64,000 nucleotides of DNA from Sternotherus odoratus (GCA_032164245.1 JAVMKO010000001.1:251481644-251545643), one strand, 5' to 3'. Positions 50,001-55,827 are shown, numbered from the stretch's first letter. Translations and numbers: made by a program. The notes: generated from the letters alone by a model not told the origin.

Positions 50001-53000
50001 AGTGAGTTAGGTTGATAGGATTTACGCACCTAGCTTACTTAGGCACTTTTGTGTATCCCACTGGGGGCCTAAGTAAGCTAAGGCTAAGGTTACACTACAA
50101 GGATTATAGCGCGTTTACCTATTGCGCTATATGGGACGCGCTATAACCATAGTGCTATAGGATGTCTGTCGTGGCCACATTTGTGGCAGCTGCCGCGGCA
50201 CAGGGAGTGGTGCGTTATGGGCAGCTATCCCAGCATTCAGCTGGGTGCAACGTGCTTTCCAAAGGAGGGGGGCGAGGGGGATCGGGGAACGTGTAGGCAG
50301 GGAGAGAATTTCATGCTGTCACTGATTTCTCTCTACGGAGAAGTAGCAGGCTCTGAATTTCACTCAACACAGCTCCATTGGTAAGCAGTTTCACTGCTTA
50401 ATTGCTTGAGTTAAGAGCGGAGTTCTGTAAAGGAACTTCCGCATTCCTCCTTCCCTCTGCAAAACAACACAGACATCAAATGCTTTAAATGGCTTGTTAA
50501 TTGCCTTAAATGGCTTGGAGGCGTGCCAGAGATCCCTTATAGCGCAATGACTGATTAGACTTGCCATTAAACGCTACAGGGAATACGCAAAAGCTTTTAT
50601 TCCTTTGGAAAAGGTGGTTTACAAATAGTGCGATAACATCAGACTTTTAGCGCAAAATGTGCCTTGCCAGTGTGTTCAGGGGGAGCTTTATAGCGCTCAT
50701 GGAGGCTTTTTAACGCTTTAAATTGCCAGTCTAACCAAGCCCTAAGTGCATAAATTCTATTGAAAATTATAGGAGTTTTGCACCTAACTTACTTAGGCAC
50801 TTTTGTAAATCCCTCTAGGGGCCTATCTGTAGGTATCTAAATATATTTGTAAATATGGCCCCATTTCTAATTTCAGTTGTGAGAAGAGTTTTTATATTGT
50901 ACAGTATGACATTCTCACAACTCAGCATGTTAAGAGGCCTGCATGGCTTTGACTGCTGCATTTGCATTTTTTGGGCCAAGATTGGCAAGGTACTCTTTTC
51001 CTTTTAAGGGCTTACCGTTATCTTTATTGTAGCTATGGATTCTTGTGAAATAGTCAATGCACCTCGTTTTGCTTCCCTTTTCATCTATGGCAGGCATAAG
51101 TATTATCCAGCTTAAATTAGCCTCCTATTAATTGTATAAATAAATATGGAGCATTAAATCTTACACTGTTTTTGGAATTGCATTTGGCATGACTTGCCTT
51201 TTCCTTCTGTTTATATCCTTAATCAAAATATACCCAAAAGAAAAAAAACACCTGTCTCAGACTAGACATTTTAAGAGATTTATTTAAATGTTACTGGCTT
51301 GTTTGACATGATTTCCCTTTTTGAGACCAGTGAAAACACACATTTCTCATTCTTTCAATCTAATTGTTTTAGGTTGCTGCATTAAAAACAATGGCCAGTC
51401 AAGGAGGTCCCAAATACAACCTTTCACAGCAGCCTTGGGCACAACCAGGTATTCCTTTGCTTTATGTTTTTCATTTTGTTCAGAATAGTCTTATTGATGC
51501 TCTTGTAGGATAGTATATTGGCTAATAAAGGACAGTTTGTATTAGTTCCCACTTTTCTGTAACTTGTTTTAAAAACTATTCCACTTACCCAAGCAGCCTT
51601 TCTAGTTATCACTTTTGAGACCATTAAAGCAATATAAAATGCATTCTGGGCTAGACCTTTTCAGAAAGTAATTTGTTTTTTGTAATACTAGGCCATGTCT
51701 TTCAAAATTAGCCCAAAATGTTAGGTTCCTAAATCCGTATTTAGGAACTAATTTTTTCAAAGTGCCAAGCACACAACAGCTCTGTCGCTTTAGCTTTTGA
51801 AAATCTTGGCCAAAGTATTTTCAACAATTGTGTAAGTTTCAGTATCTAATACAGGGATTGGCAACCTTGGCACCGCGGCTCCCACTGGCCCCGGTTTGCT
51901 ATCCCAGTCCAATGGGGGCTGCGGGAAGTGGCGTGGTGCCATTGGACCGGGATGGCGAACCGGGGCCAGTGGGAGCCACGATTGGCGAACCGTCAAATAA
52001 ACAAACTGGCGGAGCCTGCTAAGGGTGCTTACCCTGTGGTCCTGCGTGCCCAGGTTGCTGATCCCTGATCTAATATCTGAGAGCTTCATCTTCCATATCC
52101 TGTAGGTTGGCTTTCAATGTCTGAAAAACTTCAAAACATGAGTTTAATTTGTGCAGTGTCTGGATACATTAACCAGTGTTGAAGATATGACTGTTGACAT
52201 GCACTTTTCATATGATGACCATTTAATGCAAAATGTACTTGAAAGTTATCTTAATTAGATTAAGATAAAGTTCCTGCTTCTATACCAAACGAATTAGTGA
52301 ATATTACCTTGAAGCTTATTGTTTATAGTTTTGTAAATACGTTACATTTTCAACTCTTGAGAATATGCAAACTGGGAAGCCAACTACAAATTCCTTCATA
52401 TTAAGAGCTCAAAGGAGAACACTTCCTAAGAACCTTTGTTGGGTCTGAGCAGTTAATATTTTGTGTTATTTACAGCAAGTAGATCTAGAAATCTGAATAT
52501 TTGTGTCATAGATCTGAACCTTTAGTTACACTAAGTTCTTAAAATGCAAAGCCTGACATGTTTGTTCATAATTCAGTGCTGCCTCTTGCTGTTAATTGGA
52601 ACTCTTAGCTATAGTTTCTAGTTTCTTCAGGAATATCTCTTACGATTTTCTTTGTGATTCTCTACATAAGTGCAAATATGAACATAGCATGTTTGCAAAG
52701 GAGAGCCTGTTTATCTTGCAAAGGAGAACCTGTTTATCTTAAATGAAATTTCAAGAAGCGCCTGGTATATAGGACAATGCCAATGAGCTATTTGCCATGC
52801 TGTCATATTTCTCAGAGGCAGGAGGAGGGAAAGGAAAATACAAAAGCTGCAAAAGTAAGAAAGTAAAGGATGTAACCCTTTTCCTGCAAAGTTTGTGAAT
52901 ATTTCCCCATGTTTTCTTCGAGCCTCTTTGCGAGATTTCTTTAAAGCGCTCATGCCCAGTCTTCATGGAGACAGACTGGCACCTAGAACTAACCATATGC

Positions 53001-55827
53001 CTCAGACGGCTATGCAGCCTACCATCACAGGAGTGCTGTGTTGGACTGAAACATGGTTTCTATATGGTTGTTACATACTTTCAATGCCAAAGTACTATTT
53101 TCTTTTTGTGGGCTGAGTATTGCCAAACAGTCACATCTCCAACTAAATAAGGAACTTTGAAGGGACAAGTCTTGTCAATGCTTTTTACCACTGAAGGGTG
53201 ATGACTGATTTTGCGGGTTTAGAGGGAAAAAGGGGTGGTGATGTACATAAAGTAGGTTAAAAAATAGAGGGGATCATTTGGAATATAGACTTTCAATCAG
53301 CAGGAGCAAATATTTGTGTCTAATAATTTTAAACTCTATTTCCAGCAAAGGTCAATGACTTAGTGTCTTCCACTTATAAGACAATAAAAACAAAGCTGCC
53401 ATCAATGTTACGAAGCATGTCGTTATACTTGGCCAATAAAGACACTGAATTCATTTTGTTTAAGCCAGTTCGGGTAAGTATTGTTAGTGTACACATCAAC
53501 ATACTTTGGCCAGTCTTAATGTAGTTGATTAGATTCTGAAAGTGTGCTTTGTAAGCGCTTTTTTTTTTTGTAGGAATGAATTAATGTAGCTGTTTCTAAG
53601 TTTCTTTATCAGATGATTATTTATTTTTCTTTTTAACTTTGACAAGACTTTCTGAATTTCTGTTGCTCTTGTCCATTACATAGACTCTTGTATGTGACCT
53701 ATTGTACATTTGAAATCCAGACAGTAATCATCTGAAAGACACCATGTATGCAATAAGTAAGCAGTCTAGTAGATCATAAATCATAGTGTGGCTTTGCTCT
53801 GAAAAGGGACCATGTAAAAATGGCACCTTATTCCACAGACCTGATGTAAGTGTTCGGAGTAAAGAAAATACATGTATATTGCTTTTACTCCTATCCAGTG
53901 TGCACAGCAAACACTATATTGAGAGAGTTGCCTGGATTCTGTTTCTTCTTTGGTAAGTCCAGTCAGGTATACCTGTGCAGACTGATCAAAGGCAATGAGG
54001 GTTGCCCAGGTTTAACAGAGGACCTGTTACTGGTGAATGTGCACACACAAGAAAACCCAGTCTGGTTCTTAGATGCCAGGCTAAGGGTTAAAAACCACCC
54101 GCAAGCCCTGTCTTTTACTTGTTAACATAGCACACATGATCTGGAGTAGTCACACAATAGACAAGGAACCTTCTCCATGCCATTTTTAGAGGAAAACCAC
54201 ACACACAGCTCCATTCACGGAGCATGGAGTTCTACCACACACACAGCTCCATTCACGGAGCATGGAGTTCTACCACACACACAGCTCCATTCACGGAGCA
54301 TGGAGTTCTACCACACACACAGCTCCATTCACGGAGCATGGAGTTCTACCACACACACAGCTCCATTCACTTCAGAGGCTGTTTGGTACACAGGATGTTC
54401 AGTTTGACAAATCGTGTGATATTCCAACACTAAATGTTTTTCTTTCCTTTATAAAGAATAATATTCAGCAAGTGTTCCAGAAACTCCATGCTTTGTTAAA
54501 GGAAGAATTTAGCAATGAAGATCTCCAGATCATAGCTTGTCCTTCAATGGAACAGGTATAAAGTGAAGCTCCTTATTTTACAGATTACTCATTTTCTCAT
54601 GACTAGCTCACATTTTTTTAATTAACCTGCTTTTCCATTTTGCCAAATTTTTATTCATGTTCCTCCTTTCTGATTTTTTGAAAATCCAGAATTAACTCGA
54701 GCTCTACACCCTGATCGAATGCAATTGTTTAGCTTTTACAAATATCTATTAGATTGTTTTAAAACTGAGATTAGTGATTAAGACATGCAGCACTGGGATT
54801 TTATTGTACAAGGTCATGGCAAGGACTTTTCTGGTGAATTACACCCATTTTGAGCACCTTTCCTCTTTGGAGAAGGGATCAGATGCATTAGGTGTGTGAA
54901 AATTCCAAAGGAATTGCAAGGATCTGTTTGAACTAAATCACCACTGGAAAAATGTGGCTAATCATGGAAACACAAACAGAATTTCAGGTTTAAGGAGGGC
55001 CTTTATCTTTAAAGATAATCAGTGTAAGAAACTCTCTGCATCAGGAGGCCCTGCATAAGTCACTCTCTTAGCAATCCAATATCTTAAAAAAAATAAATGT
55101 ATTGGACATCAGTGATATCTTGGGTATAGGGGATCAACTGGTGATTCTTGTTCACATACTATGAAACTGTTAATCAAATATGTGGACAGGAGGTCCCCAC
55201 AGGGTATTTTGACAGGGAACATGAAGTGGGAAAAGAATATTAACTTCCTCTGAAGATGGAGCAGGAATAATCTAAGGTGGATTAGGGATAAAATCGATTT
55301 TTTCCACAGTAGTCAGATTTTTGTTCTTTCAGTGATGAACAATGATACACCAACCTTTGGGATTTCTTTGATTCCTCCCCTTCTGGTTTATGTAAGCTAA
55401 AGTTTTCTGGGTTATTAATAATGTAAATGATTCAGAATGTGCCTCTTGGGTATTAAAAATGTAATTAATTGTCTATCAGATGGCTACTGCACATAACTTT
55501 CTTTTAAAATTACATGCAGATAAACACAGCAGATTTATTAGAATCTGTGTTGACACAATAGATAGTCTATCAAGTCATCAGTTGCATAGTAGGAGTCTGT
55601 AAGTTAGCTAGAACTAATGATTGCACTTTTTGACCAATATTCTTATAATTGTTCTCTGGGTTCCTGTAAATCCTTGGAGATTTGTAGAATGTTTGTTTCG
55701 AGGCTCAAACGGCATAAGTCTGCTCCTGACCTTGGATGATGGTAACAACACAATAGCTAACACACACTTACACACACTTTTTCATTTTGCCTTTCAGGTG
55801 AACCTACTTTTGTCAATGTCTAAATAG
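11135..55827 (+). CDS. COG3: COG3, conserved oligomeric Golgi complex subunit 3, complete, 23 coding exons
   Basis: COG3 is a lobe-A subunit (with COG1, COG2 and COG4) of the tether that captures retrograde intra-Golgi vesicles and so sustains glycosylation. Spliced exons (listed separately) give 2472 nt, 823 residues plus TAG; the human protein is about 828. The N-terminus [20 protein letters not shown], the Sec34-type region around residues 120-250 ([20 protein letters not shown], a helical coiled-coil-like segment), and the C-terminus NLLLSMSK match the family closely. The chosen ATG is the first in frame, with a strong context (A at -3, G at +4); the frame upstream is open but has no ATG. 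All introns are GT-AG and all phases agree. There are no frameshifts or stops. Expression is expected to be broad given the CpG island. Confidence 0.97.
11834..12500 (-). mobile_element. CR1 LINE fragment, interrupted by a hAT element
   Basis: Plus-strand text reads AATCATAGGGTCCTCGGTGG, then after the insertion CCATCCCTCAAAGGTGTTTG and TTTTCTCCTGACTAAACAAA. These are reverse-complement CR1 3' sequences, diverged and truncated. The hAT insertion at 11901-12209 splits it, so the CR1 is older. Confidence 0.8.
11901..12209. mobile_element. hAT MITE nested in CR1
   Basis: The ends AGGGATGGCCAAACTGC and AAGTTTGGCCACCCCTGA are imperfect inverted repeats. The interior carries GTGAGCCACATGTGGCTC. 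The target duplication is not clean. Confidence 0.75.
12510..13340. other. COG3 intron 1, unique A/T-rich DNA
   Basis: No repeat or coding region recognised in this stretch. Confidence 0.4.
13344..13925. mobile_element. Tigger-like (Tc1/mariner, pogo group) MITE
   Basis: The left end CAGTAACTCCTCACTTAAAG and the right end ending TTAAGTGTGGAGTTACTG are inverted repeats flanked by the TA dinucleotide (13342-13343 and 13926-13927). Internal blocks such as AACATTGTTTC near both ends extend the inverted symmetry. It has no transposase. Confidence 0.85.
13998..14022. repeat. (AT)n microsatellite
   Basis: Uninterrupted AT dinucleotides, likely polymorphic in length. Confidence 0.9.
14270..14355 (+). 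repeat. imperfect tandem repeat of GATAATACAC units
   Basis: CATGATAATACACTTGATAA and variants recur four to five times in two blocks, each ending ACTTTTATGATG. Confidence 0.75.
14400..14600 (+). mobile_element. MIR-like CORE-SINE fragment
   Basis: GACTTGCCTGAGGTCACGCA, then GCTAGTCAG and AACCCAGGTCCCTTTGCTC, match the conserved MIR 3' half. It is an ancient, diverged copy. The following 14600-14950 shows nothing recognised. Confidence 0.65.
14959..15105 (+). CDS. COG3: COG3 exon 2 (residues 54-102)
   Basis: The acceptor is TTTTATGTACAG and the donor is GTAAAT. It encodes [14 protein letters not shown], a variable patch, then [20 protein letters not shown] and ETAQQ. Confidence 0.96.
15399..15823 (-). 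mobile_element. degenerate hAT element related to 513-1031
   Basis: Starts CAGGGGTCTCAAGCCTGCGG. Its right half (GGCCTTCCGGGCCAATGTACTAGTCCTCATG region) is the reverse complement of the start of the intact copy at 513-1031. The right terminus is eroded and no clear TSD remains. Confidence 0.7.
16123..16184 (+). CDS. COG3: COG3 exon 3
   Basis: The acceptor is TTTGTTCTAG and the donor is GTATGA. The 62-nt exon encodes [20 protein letters not shown] and two bases of the next Arg codon. Confidence 0.95.
16185..17320 (+). other. COG3 intron 3, no repeat recognised
   Basis: A/T-rich apparently unique intronic DNA without coding signal. Confidence 0.4.
17321..17486 (+). CDS. COG3: COG3 exon 4 (Sec34-like core)
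   Basis: The acceptor is CTCTTTTCTAG and the donor is GTAATT. It encodes [20 protein letters not shown] through CEQLLKEQ, the most conserved helical part. Confidence 0.97.
17560..18318. mobile_element. composite of hAT-derived repeats in COG3 intron 4
   Basis: The first part (GAGGGAATTCTGTGCCAAAA, then AAATTCTGCAAATTGTG) is a repeat common in turtle-type DNA. The second part is G-rich with repeated GGGGGCAGTCAGGGG-like blocks and ends GGTTTGCCCACCCCTG, a hAT terminus. The left terminus is not clear, and the boundary between the two units is uncertain. Confidence 0.55.
18347..18650. mobile_element. Tigger-like MITE
   Basis: The left end TGTAGACTGTCAGTTATCCA and the right end GATAATCGAGAGTCTATTGT form imperfect inverted repeats of Tigger type. 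GGTTAAT/CCTGGTTA blocks recur inside. The flanking TA is plausible. Confidence 0.7.
18846..18920 (+). CDS. COG3: COG3 exon 5
   Basis: The acceptor is TTTGAACAG and the donor is GTAAGT. The 75-nt exon encodes [20 protein letters not shown] and ENINT. Confidence 0.96.
19053..19145 (+). CDS. COG3: COG3 exon 6
   Basis: The acceptor is CTTTTTTTAAAG and the donor is GTAAGT. It encodes [20 protein letters not shown] and [11 protein letters not shown], phase 0. Confidence 0.96.
19387..20206. mobile_element. GC-rich Tigger-like MITE with internal repeats
   Basis: Ends CAGTGGAATCCTGCTATAAC and GTTATACCGGGGATCCACTG are inverted repeats with TA duplications (19385-19386 and 20207-20208). The interior repeats a unit containing GCCGGGACAGGGGACTC and CTTCTCTCCC several times in both orientations. 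Its lack of stop codons creates spurious ORFs up to 279 residues. Confidence 0.85.
20272..20397 (+). CDS. COG3: COG3 exon 7
   Basis: The acceptor is TTGTTCTTTGCAG and the donor is GTAAGT. It encodes [20 protein letters not shown] through LTSQLIKR. Confidence 0.96.
20500..20560. mobile_element. hAT terminal fragment
   Basis: AAAAGTTTGAGAACCACTTCC resembles the right end of hAT elements of the CAGTGGTTCTCAAACT type. It is truncated. Confidence 0.4.
21099..21580 (+). mobile_element. solo LTR of an endogenous retrovirus-like element
   Basis: Starts TGTGGTAGACCCAGGG and ends CTTGTCACA (TG...CA), flanked by the 4-bp direct repeat ACAT (21095-21098 and 21581-21584). It is 482 bp and purine-rich, with TTTAAAGAGACTCC as a possible TATA-like region. 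There are no internal viral genes. Orientation is inferred. Confidence 0.6.
21585..22690. other. COG3 intron 7, pyrimidine-rich tract then low-complexity and MITE-like DNA
   Basis: 21600-21840 is a long C/T-rich tract on the + strand. 21848-21990 begins GATCTGTCTACAATGCAC with A/C-rich filler and resembles short MITEs. The rest is unrecognised. Confidence 0.4.
22708..22788 (+). CDS. COG3: COG3 exon 8
   Basis: The acceptor is CTCTTTTCAG and the donor is GTAAGT. It encodes [20 protein letters not shown] and AAAPKVR. Confidence 0.96.
23048..23238. mobile_element. Penelope-like element ends in inverted arrangement (copy 1)
   Basis: A minus-oriented arm (23049-23094) faces a plus-oriented copy (23096-23238). 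Both contain a diverged hammerhead-like core (GTGGGTATTAG and CCACGAAAGCTTATG). The right part ends CTAACTCGGCTACCTCTCTG. Compare 35856-36088. Confidence 0.75.
23245..23900. other. COG3 intron 8, remaining unique DNA
   Basis: A/T-rich, with T-runs before exon 9; nothing else recognised. Confidence 0.35.
23909..23952 (+). CDS. COG3: COG3 exon 9
   Basis: A 44-nt exon with acceptor CCCAATATAG and donor GTGAGT. It encodes [14 protein letters not shown] plus two bases completed by exon 10. Confidence 0.94.
24194..24320 (+). CDS. COG3: COG3 exon 10
   Basis: The acceptor is TTTTTGGCTAG and the donor is GTAAGA. It encodes [20 protein letters not shown] through NNRDHCAL. Confidence 0.95.
24781..24872 (+). 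CDS. COG3: COG3 exon 11
   Basis: The acceptor is TTAAATGCAG and the donor is GTAGGT. It encodes [20 protein letters not shown] through TPKL. Confidence 0.95.
24930..25580. other. COG3 intron 11, first part, unassigned
   Basis: 25195-25430 is moderately GC-rich, with repeated AGGAGCC and GGAAGCC words, perhaps an old mobile element; I cannot name it. Confidence 0.3.
25585..26146 (-). mobile_element. Penelope-like retroelement fragment with hammerhead-like end (copy 2)
   Basis: The minus strand carries CTGATGAAGTGGGTTTTAGC, an intact hammerhead CUGAUGA box and stem II, followed by AAAA instead of GAAA. 25690-26040 matches the element body on the minus strand in my recollection of reptilian repeats, with no open frame. 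The right end (26046-26146) is in the plus orientation, with TTTGTTAGTCTCTAAGGTGC and GATACAGACAAACACAGC. The mixed orientation is typical of Penelope insertions. Confidence 0.75.
26970..27273 (+). mobile_element. hAT MITE family A, copy 1
   Basis: The ends are CAGGGGTAGGCAACC and GGTTGCCGACCCCTG. It contains GCCAAAGGCGGCACGCG and an A/T-rich 3' half. Similar throughout to 40780-41089 and 47412-47714. Confidence 0.9.
27847..27986 (+). CDS. COG3: COG3 exon 12
   Basis: The acceptor is CTTTCTTCTAG and the donor is GTAATA. It encodes [20 protein letters not shown] through MLEDHVQNN. Confidence 0.96.
28119..28190 (-). mobile_element. T-run of about 30 with adjacent AATAAA on minus strand, retrocopy-like tail
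   Basis: A T-run at about 28124-28152 is followed by TTTATT (AATAAA on the minus strand), as if a polyadenylated RNA had inserted in minus orientation. No parent gene is recognised in the adjacent sequence, so this is tentative. Confidence 0.4.
28200..30390. other. COG3 intron 12, mostly unique
   Basis: 28215-28340 resembles an old interspersed repeat (AATGCTTATGCATGCGTTTA). A C-run at 29472-29488 is a simple tract. 30165-30260 has a weak MIR-like resemblance. No gene is recognised. Confidence 0.35.
30398..30558 (+). CDS. COG3: COG3 exon 13, NAGNAG acceptor
   Basis: The acceptor is TTGTCAG, immediately followed by a second CAG (30398-30400), a tandem NAGNAG site. The proximal AG gives NNAEQLG, as in other vertebrates; the distal one would drop one Ala. 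The exon encodes [20 protein letters not shown] through KLEMME. Confidence 0.95.
30560..31764. other. COG3 intron 13, first part
   Basis: A/T-rich, apparently unique; nothing recognised. Confidence 0.35.
31765..33200 (+). mobile_element. CR1 LINE, about 1.4 kb with decayed reverse transcriptase
   Basis: A long CR1 3' portion on the + strand. The frame at 32183-32416 reads [16 protein letters not shown] and then [15 protein letters not shown], the reverse transcriptase region; the catalytic FADDT block reads FAHDT. Further 3' are CTCAGCTGCAGTACTGTGTC and TCCATGTCCACTGAAGGTAG, and the end is near ATTTCTATGATT. Many stops and frameshifts; inactive. Confidence 0.92.
33205..33875. other. COG3 intron 13, last part
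   Basis: No repeat or gene recognised; short ORFs are chance. Confidence 0.35.
33880..33985 (+). CDS. COG3: COG3 exon 14
   Basis: The acceptor is CTTCCCCTGCAG and the donor is GTATGC. It encodes [20 protein letters not shown] and an acidic/Ser-rich linker ending IKS. Confidence 0.95.
33990..35843. other. COG3 intron 14, unique DNA
   Basis: No element clearly recognised. 34760-34920 reads open for a short distance but lacks splice context or similarity. Confidence 0.35.
35903..35940 (-). ncRNA. hammerhead-ribozyme-like motif
   Basis: The minus strand reads CCGACGA (CUGANGA with one change), stem II GTGGGT-ATTA-GCCCAC, GAAA, then helix III GC-TTAT-GC closed by A-U, and a UH site. Helix I is not obvious, so activity is uncertain. 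Confidence 0.55.
35966..36003 (+). ncRNA. hammerhead-ribozyme-like motif
   Basis: CCAACGA (two changes from CUGANGA), the same stem II, GAAA and helix III as its inverted partner. It is probably less active than the partner. Confidence 0.45.
36191..36315 (+). CDS. COG3: COG3 exon 15
   Basis: The acceptor is CCTTTAAATAG and the donor is GTATGC. It encodes [20 protein letters not shown] through SKLYRCID. Confidence 0.95.
36500..36857 (+). mobile_element. CR1 LINE 3' end
   Basis: ACCTGTGGAACTCCTTGCCT, then CCATTAATGGCTATTAGCCA, CTGGCATTGGCCACTGTCAG, and the end near CGGCCATTCTTCTGTTCTTAG. A clean CR1 3' terminus in the same orientation as COG3. Confidence 0.93.
37020..37112 (+). mobile_element. 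short LINE/SINE 3' tail
   Basis: GATCAGACTAGATGATCATA followed by ATGGTCCCTTCTGGCCTTAA is a widespread reptilian CR1-type tail. Preceded by an A-rich simple tract at 36945-36976. Confidence 0.65.
37225..37830. mobile_element. GC-rich hAT-like composite
   Basis: CTCCAGGGGCTTTTCTTGCG opens a C/G-rich block to about 37640. 37755-37822 has GGTGGCCGCACTCTGAGGTC and ACCCCTGCC like a hAT right end. The limits are uncertain; ORFs in it are artefacts. Confidence 0.45.
38425..38890. other. possible MITE in COG3 intron 15
   Basis: AAAGCCCTGGCTACGCTACACG resembles the AGGCCTGGTCTACAC termini of another MITE at 41955. No good opposite end was found. Confidence 0.3.
39275..39440 (+). repeat. about 54-bp tandem repeat, 3 copies, inside the Helitron
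   Basis: Units of the type CTCTGCCCCCTCC...CCGACGGAACCC...GGAATCCCTCA recur three times. A further degenerate copy appears at 40018-40075, after the second array. Confidence 0.8.
39445..40000 (+). repeat. 32-bp G-rich minisatellite inside the Helitron
   Basis: The unit GGTGGGGGTGTCGGGTTTGG followed by TCGGGGGGGCGA is near-identical in about five consecutive copies (39468-39620), then decays through variants to about 40000. ORFs in all frames here (85-202 residues, Pro/Gly-rich) are repeat artefacts. Confidence 0.9.
40318..40407 (+). CDS. COG3: COG3 exon 16
   Basis: The acceptor is CCTTCCTAAAG and the donor is GTCAGG. It encodes [20 protein letters not shown] and [10 protein letters not shown], phase 0. 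A second AG two bases in would break the frame. Confidence 0.95.
40780..41089 (+). mobile_element. hAT MITE family A, copy 2, with perfect 8-bp TSD
   Basis: The ends are CAGGGTTAGGCAACC and GGTTGCCGACCCCTG, flanked by CGTTATAC on both sides (40772-40779 and 41090-41097). Confidence 0.95.
41339..41872. mobile_element. A/T-rich inverted-repeat MITE (ATTAATCGC family)
   Basis: Starts TAGGGTTGTCAATTATTCAC and ends near TTAACCACTTGACTGCC. Inner blocks GATTAATCACACTGTTAA and AACAGCGCGATTAATCTC are inverted relatives. A long inverted symmetry spans the interior (AAATATTTGCACTGTAAAAA versus TTTTTTACAGTGCAAGTATT). Confidence 0.8.
41955..42240. mobile_element. MITE with AGGCCTGGTCTACACTTAAA end
   Basis: Begins GTTAGGCCTGGTCTACACTT, a terminal motif common in reptile MITEs. 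The right end, near GTTATAGACCTACTG, is eroded. An (AAT)n tract lies at 42396-42410. Confidence 0.55.
42598..42718 (+). CDS. COG3: COG3 exon 17
   Basis: The acceptor is TTGTAATTTAG and the donor is GTACTG. It encodes [20 protein letters not shown] through DLKKTR. Confidence 0.96.
42730..44700. other. COG3 intron 17, mostly unique
   Basis: 44335-44460 contains CCTTTACTCAGGTGAGTAG and AACATAACTCAGGGTTTGCAGGAT, an old interspersed repeat of uncertain family. Nothing else recognised. Confidence 0.35.
44700..45335 (+). mobile_element. unclassified interspersed repeat, long copy
   Basis: Contains GGGGGAAGGTAAAAAGAACT through CTGTTGCCATG (45019-45177), which recurs at 46310-46480. It has a C-run at 45098-45111. 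The family is not identified; the length suggests an LTR or LINE piece. Confidence 0.5.
45649..45737 (+). CDS. COG3: COG3 exon 18
   Basis: The acceptor is CTTCTTCACAG and the donor is GTAATA. It encodes [20 protein letters not shown] and NALIQFLLE. Confidence 0.96.
45850..45984 (+). CDS. COG3: COG3 exon 19
   Basis: The acceptor is TATGTTCAAG and the donor is GTACAA. It encodes [20 protein letters not shown] through EEFMSK. The intron before it is only 112 nt and contains a (GT)n tract. Confidence 0.95.
46310..46482 (+). repeat. second copy of the 45019-45177 segment
   Basis: Nearly identical to the first copy except the C-run is longer and followed by AATAAAAAAAGGG. The two copies flank COG3 exons 18 and 19. 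Confidence 0.8.
46490..47078. other. COG3 intron 19, unassigned
   Basis: No repeat recognised; no coding signal. Confidence 0.35.
47087..47854. mobile_element. hAT MITE family B, interrupted by a family A element
   Basis: The ends are TAGGGGTGGCCAACCTGAGG and CCTCAGGTTGGCCACCCCTG, near-perfect inverted repeats. TSD-like TTCTATAT and TTCTACGT flank them (6 of 8 match). 47412-47714 is a later insertion. Confidence 0.88.
47412..47714 (+). mobile_element. hAT MITE family A, copy 3, nested
   Basis: Begins CAGGGGTGGGCAACC and ends GGTTGCTGACCCTTA. Flanks AGTTAGGC and GGTTAGGT match at 6 of 8 positions. Its presence inside family B orders the two insertions. Confidence 0.9.
47870..48640. other. 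COG3 intron 19, unique DNA
   Basis: No feature recognised. Confidence 0.35.
49341..49440 (+). mobile_element. Penelope-like fragment (copy 4)
   Basis: GTGCATCCGACGAAGTGAGC, hammerhead-like core, then AACTAGTTAGTCTCTAAGGT and GCTACAAGTATTCCTCG. Subfamily differs from copies 1 and 3. Confidence 0.8.
49357..49394 (+). ncRNA. hammerhead-ribozyme-like motif with compensatory stem II
   Basis: CCGACGA, stem II GTGAGC-TATA-GCTCAC (six Watson-Crick pairs), GAAA, helix III GC-TTAT-GC. Relative to copy 5, two stem II pairs change with pairing kept or improved. The base after U16.1 is G, which predicts no self-cleavage. Confidence 0.5.
49610..49690 (+). mobile_element. Penelope-like fragment (copy 5)
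   Basis: GCATGCATCCGACGAAGTGG, then GCCCACGAAAGCTTATGCTT and GAGTTAGTCTTTAAGGTGCC. Confidence 0.8.
49617..49654 (+). ncRNA. hammerhead-ribozyme-like motif
   Basis: CCGACGA, stem II GTGGGT-ATTA-GCCCAC, GAAA, helix III GC-TTAT-GC, then UU. One core deviation (U4 to C). Helix I is weak. Confidence 0.5.
50085..50750. mobile_element. MITE with AAGGTTACACTACAAGG end
   Basis: Left TAAGGTTACACTACAAGGAT and right ATTGCCAGTCTAACCAAGCC are imperfect inverted repeats. GCGCTATA and TATAGCGC words recur inside. It lacks coding capacity. Confidence 0.65.
50755..51370. other. COG3 intron 19, distal part
   Basis: CTTACTTAGGCACTTTTGT recurs at about 50036 and 50789 on both sides of the MITE, suggesting it inserted into an older repeat. 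The remainder is unique. Confidence 0.4.
51373..51448 (+). CDS. COG3: COG3 exon 20
   Basis: The acceptor is ATTGTTTTAG and the donor is GTATTC. It encodes [20 protein letters not shown] and PWAQP. Confidence 0.95.
51852..52067. mobile_element. hAT MITE, 216 bp, with perfect 8-bp TSD
   Basis: The ends are CAGGGATTGGCAACC and GGTTGCTGATCCCTG, flanked by ATCTAATA (51844-51851 and 52068-52075). Internal inverted GGCTCCCACTGGCCCCGG and CCGGGGCCAGTGGGAGCC form a second palindrome. Confidence 0.95.
52080..53340. other. COG3 intron 20, rest
   Basis: A 24-bp direct duplication containing TTGCAAAGGAGA and CCTGTTTATCTT lies at about 52692-52740. Otherwise nothing recognised. Confidence 0.4.
53346..53473 (+). 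CDS. COG3: COG3 exon 21
   Basis: The acceptor is TCTATTTCCAG and the donor is GTAAGT. It encodes [20 protein letters not shown] through FILFKPVR. Confidence 0.96.
54197..54370 (+). repeat. perfect 38-bp minisatellite, 4.6 copies
   Basis: The unit is CCACACACACAGCTCCATTC then ACGGAGCATGGAGTTCTA, starting at 54197, 54235, 54273, 54311 and 54349 (partial). All copies are identical. It is open in three plus frames, hence spurious ORFs at 54177-54561. Confidence 0.97.
54457..54555 (+). CDS. COG3: COG3 exon 22
   Basis: The acceptor is TCCTTTATAAAG and the donor is GTATAA. It encodes [20 protein letters not shown] and onward to CPSMEQ. A 38-bp minisatellite ends 86 bases before it. Confidence 0.96.
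54560..55790. other. COG3 intron 22, unique DNA
   Basis: No repeat or gene recognised. Confidence 0.4.
55798..55827 (+). CDS. COG3: COG3 exon 23, terminal
   Basis: The acceptor is TTTTGCCTTTCAG. It encodes VNLLLSMSK and then TAG (55825-55827), the conserved COG3 C-terminus. Confidence 0.94.
   Translation: MNLLLSMSK

Noticed and set aside
54177..54561. Repetitive His/Ser/Thr-rich ORFs, or a CRISPR-like array
   Set aside because: Tandem units abut with no spacers; this is a minisatellite. The last ORF only shares the COG3 exon 22 frame by reading through the intron.
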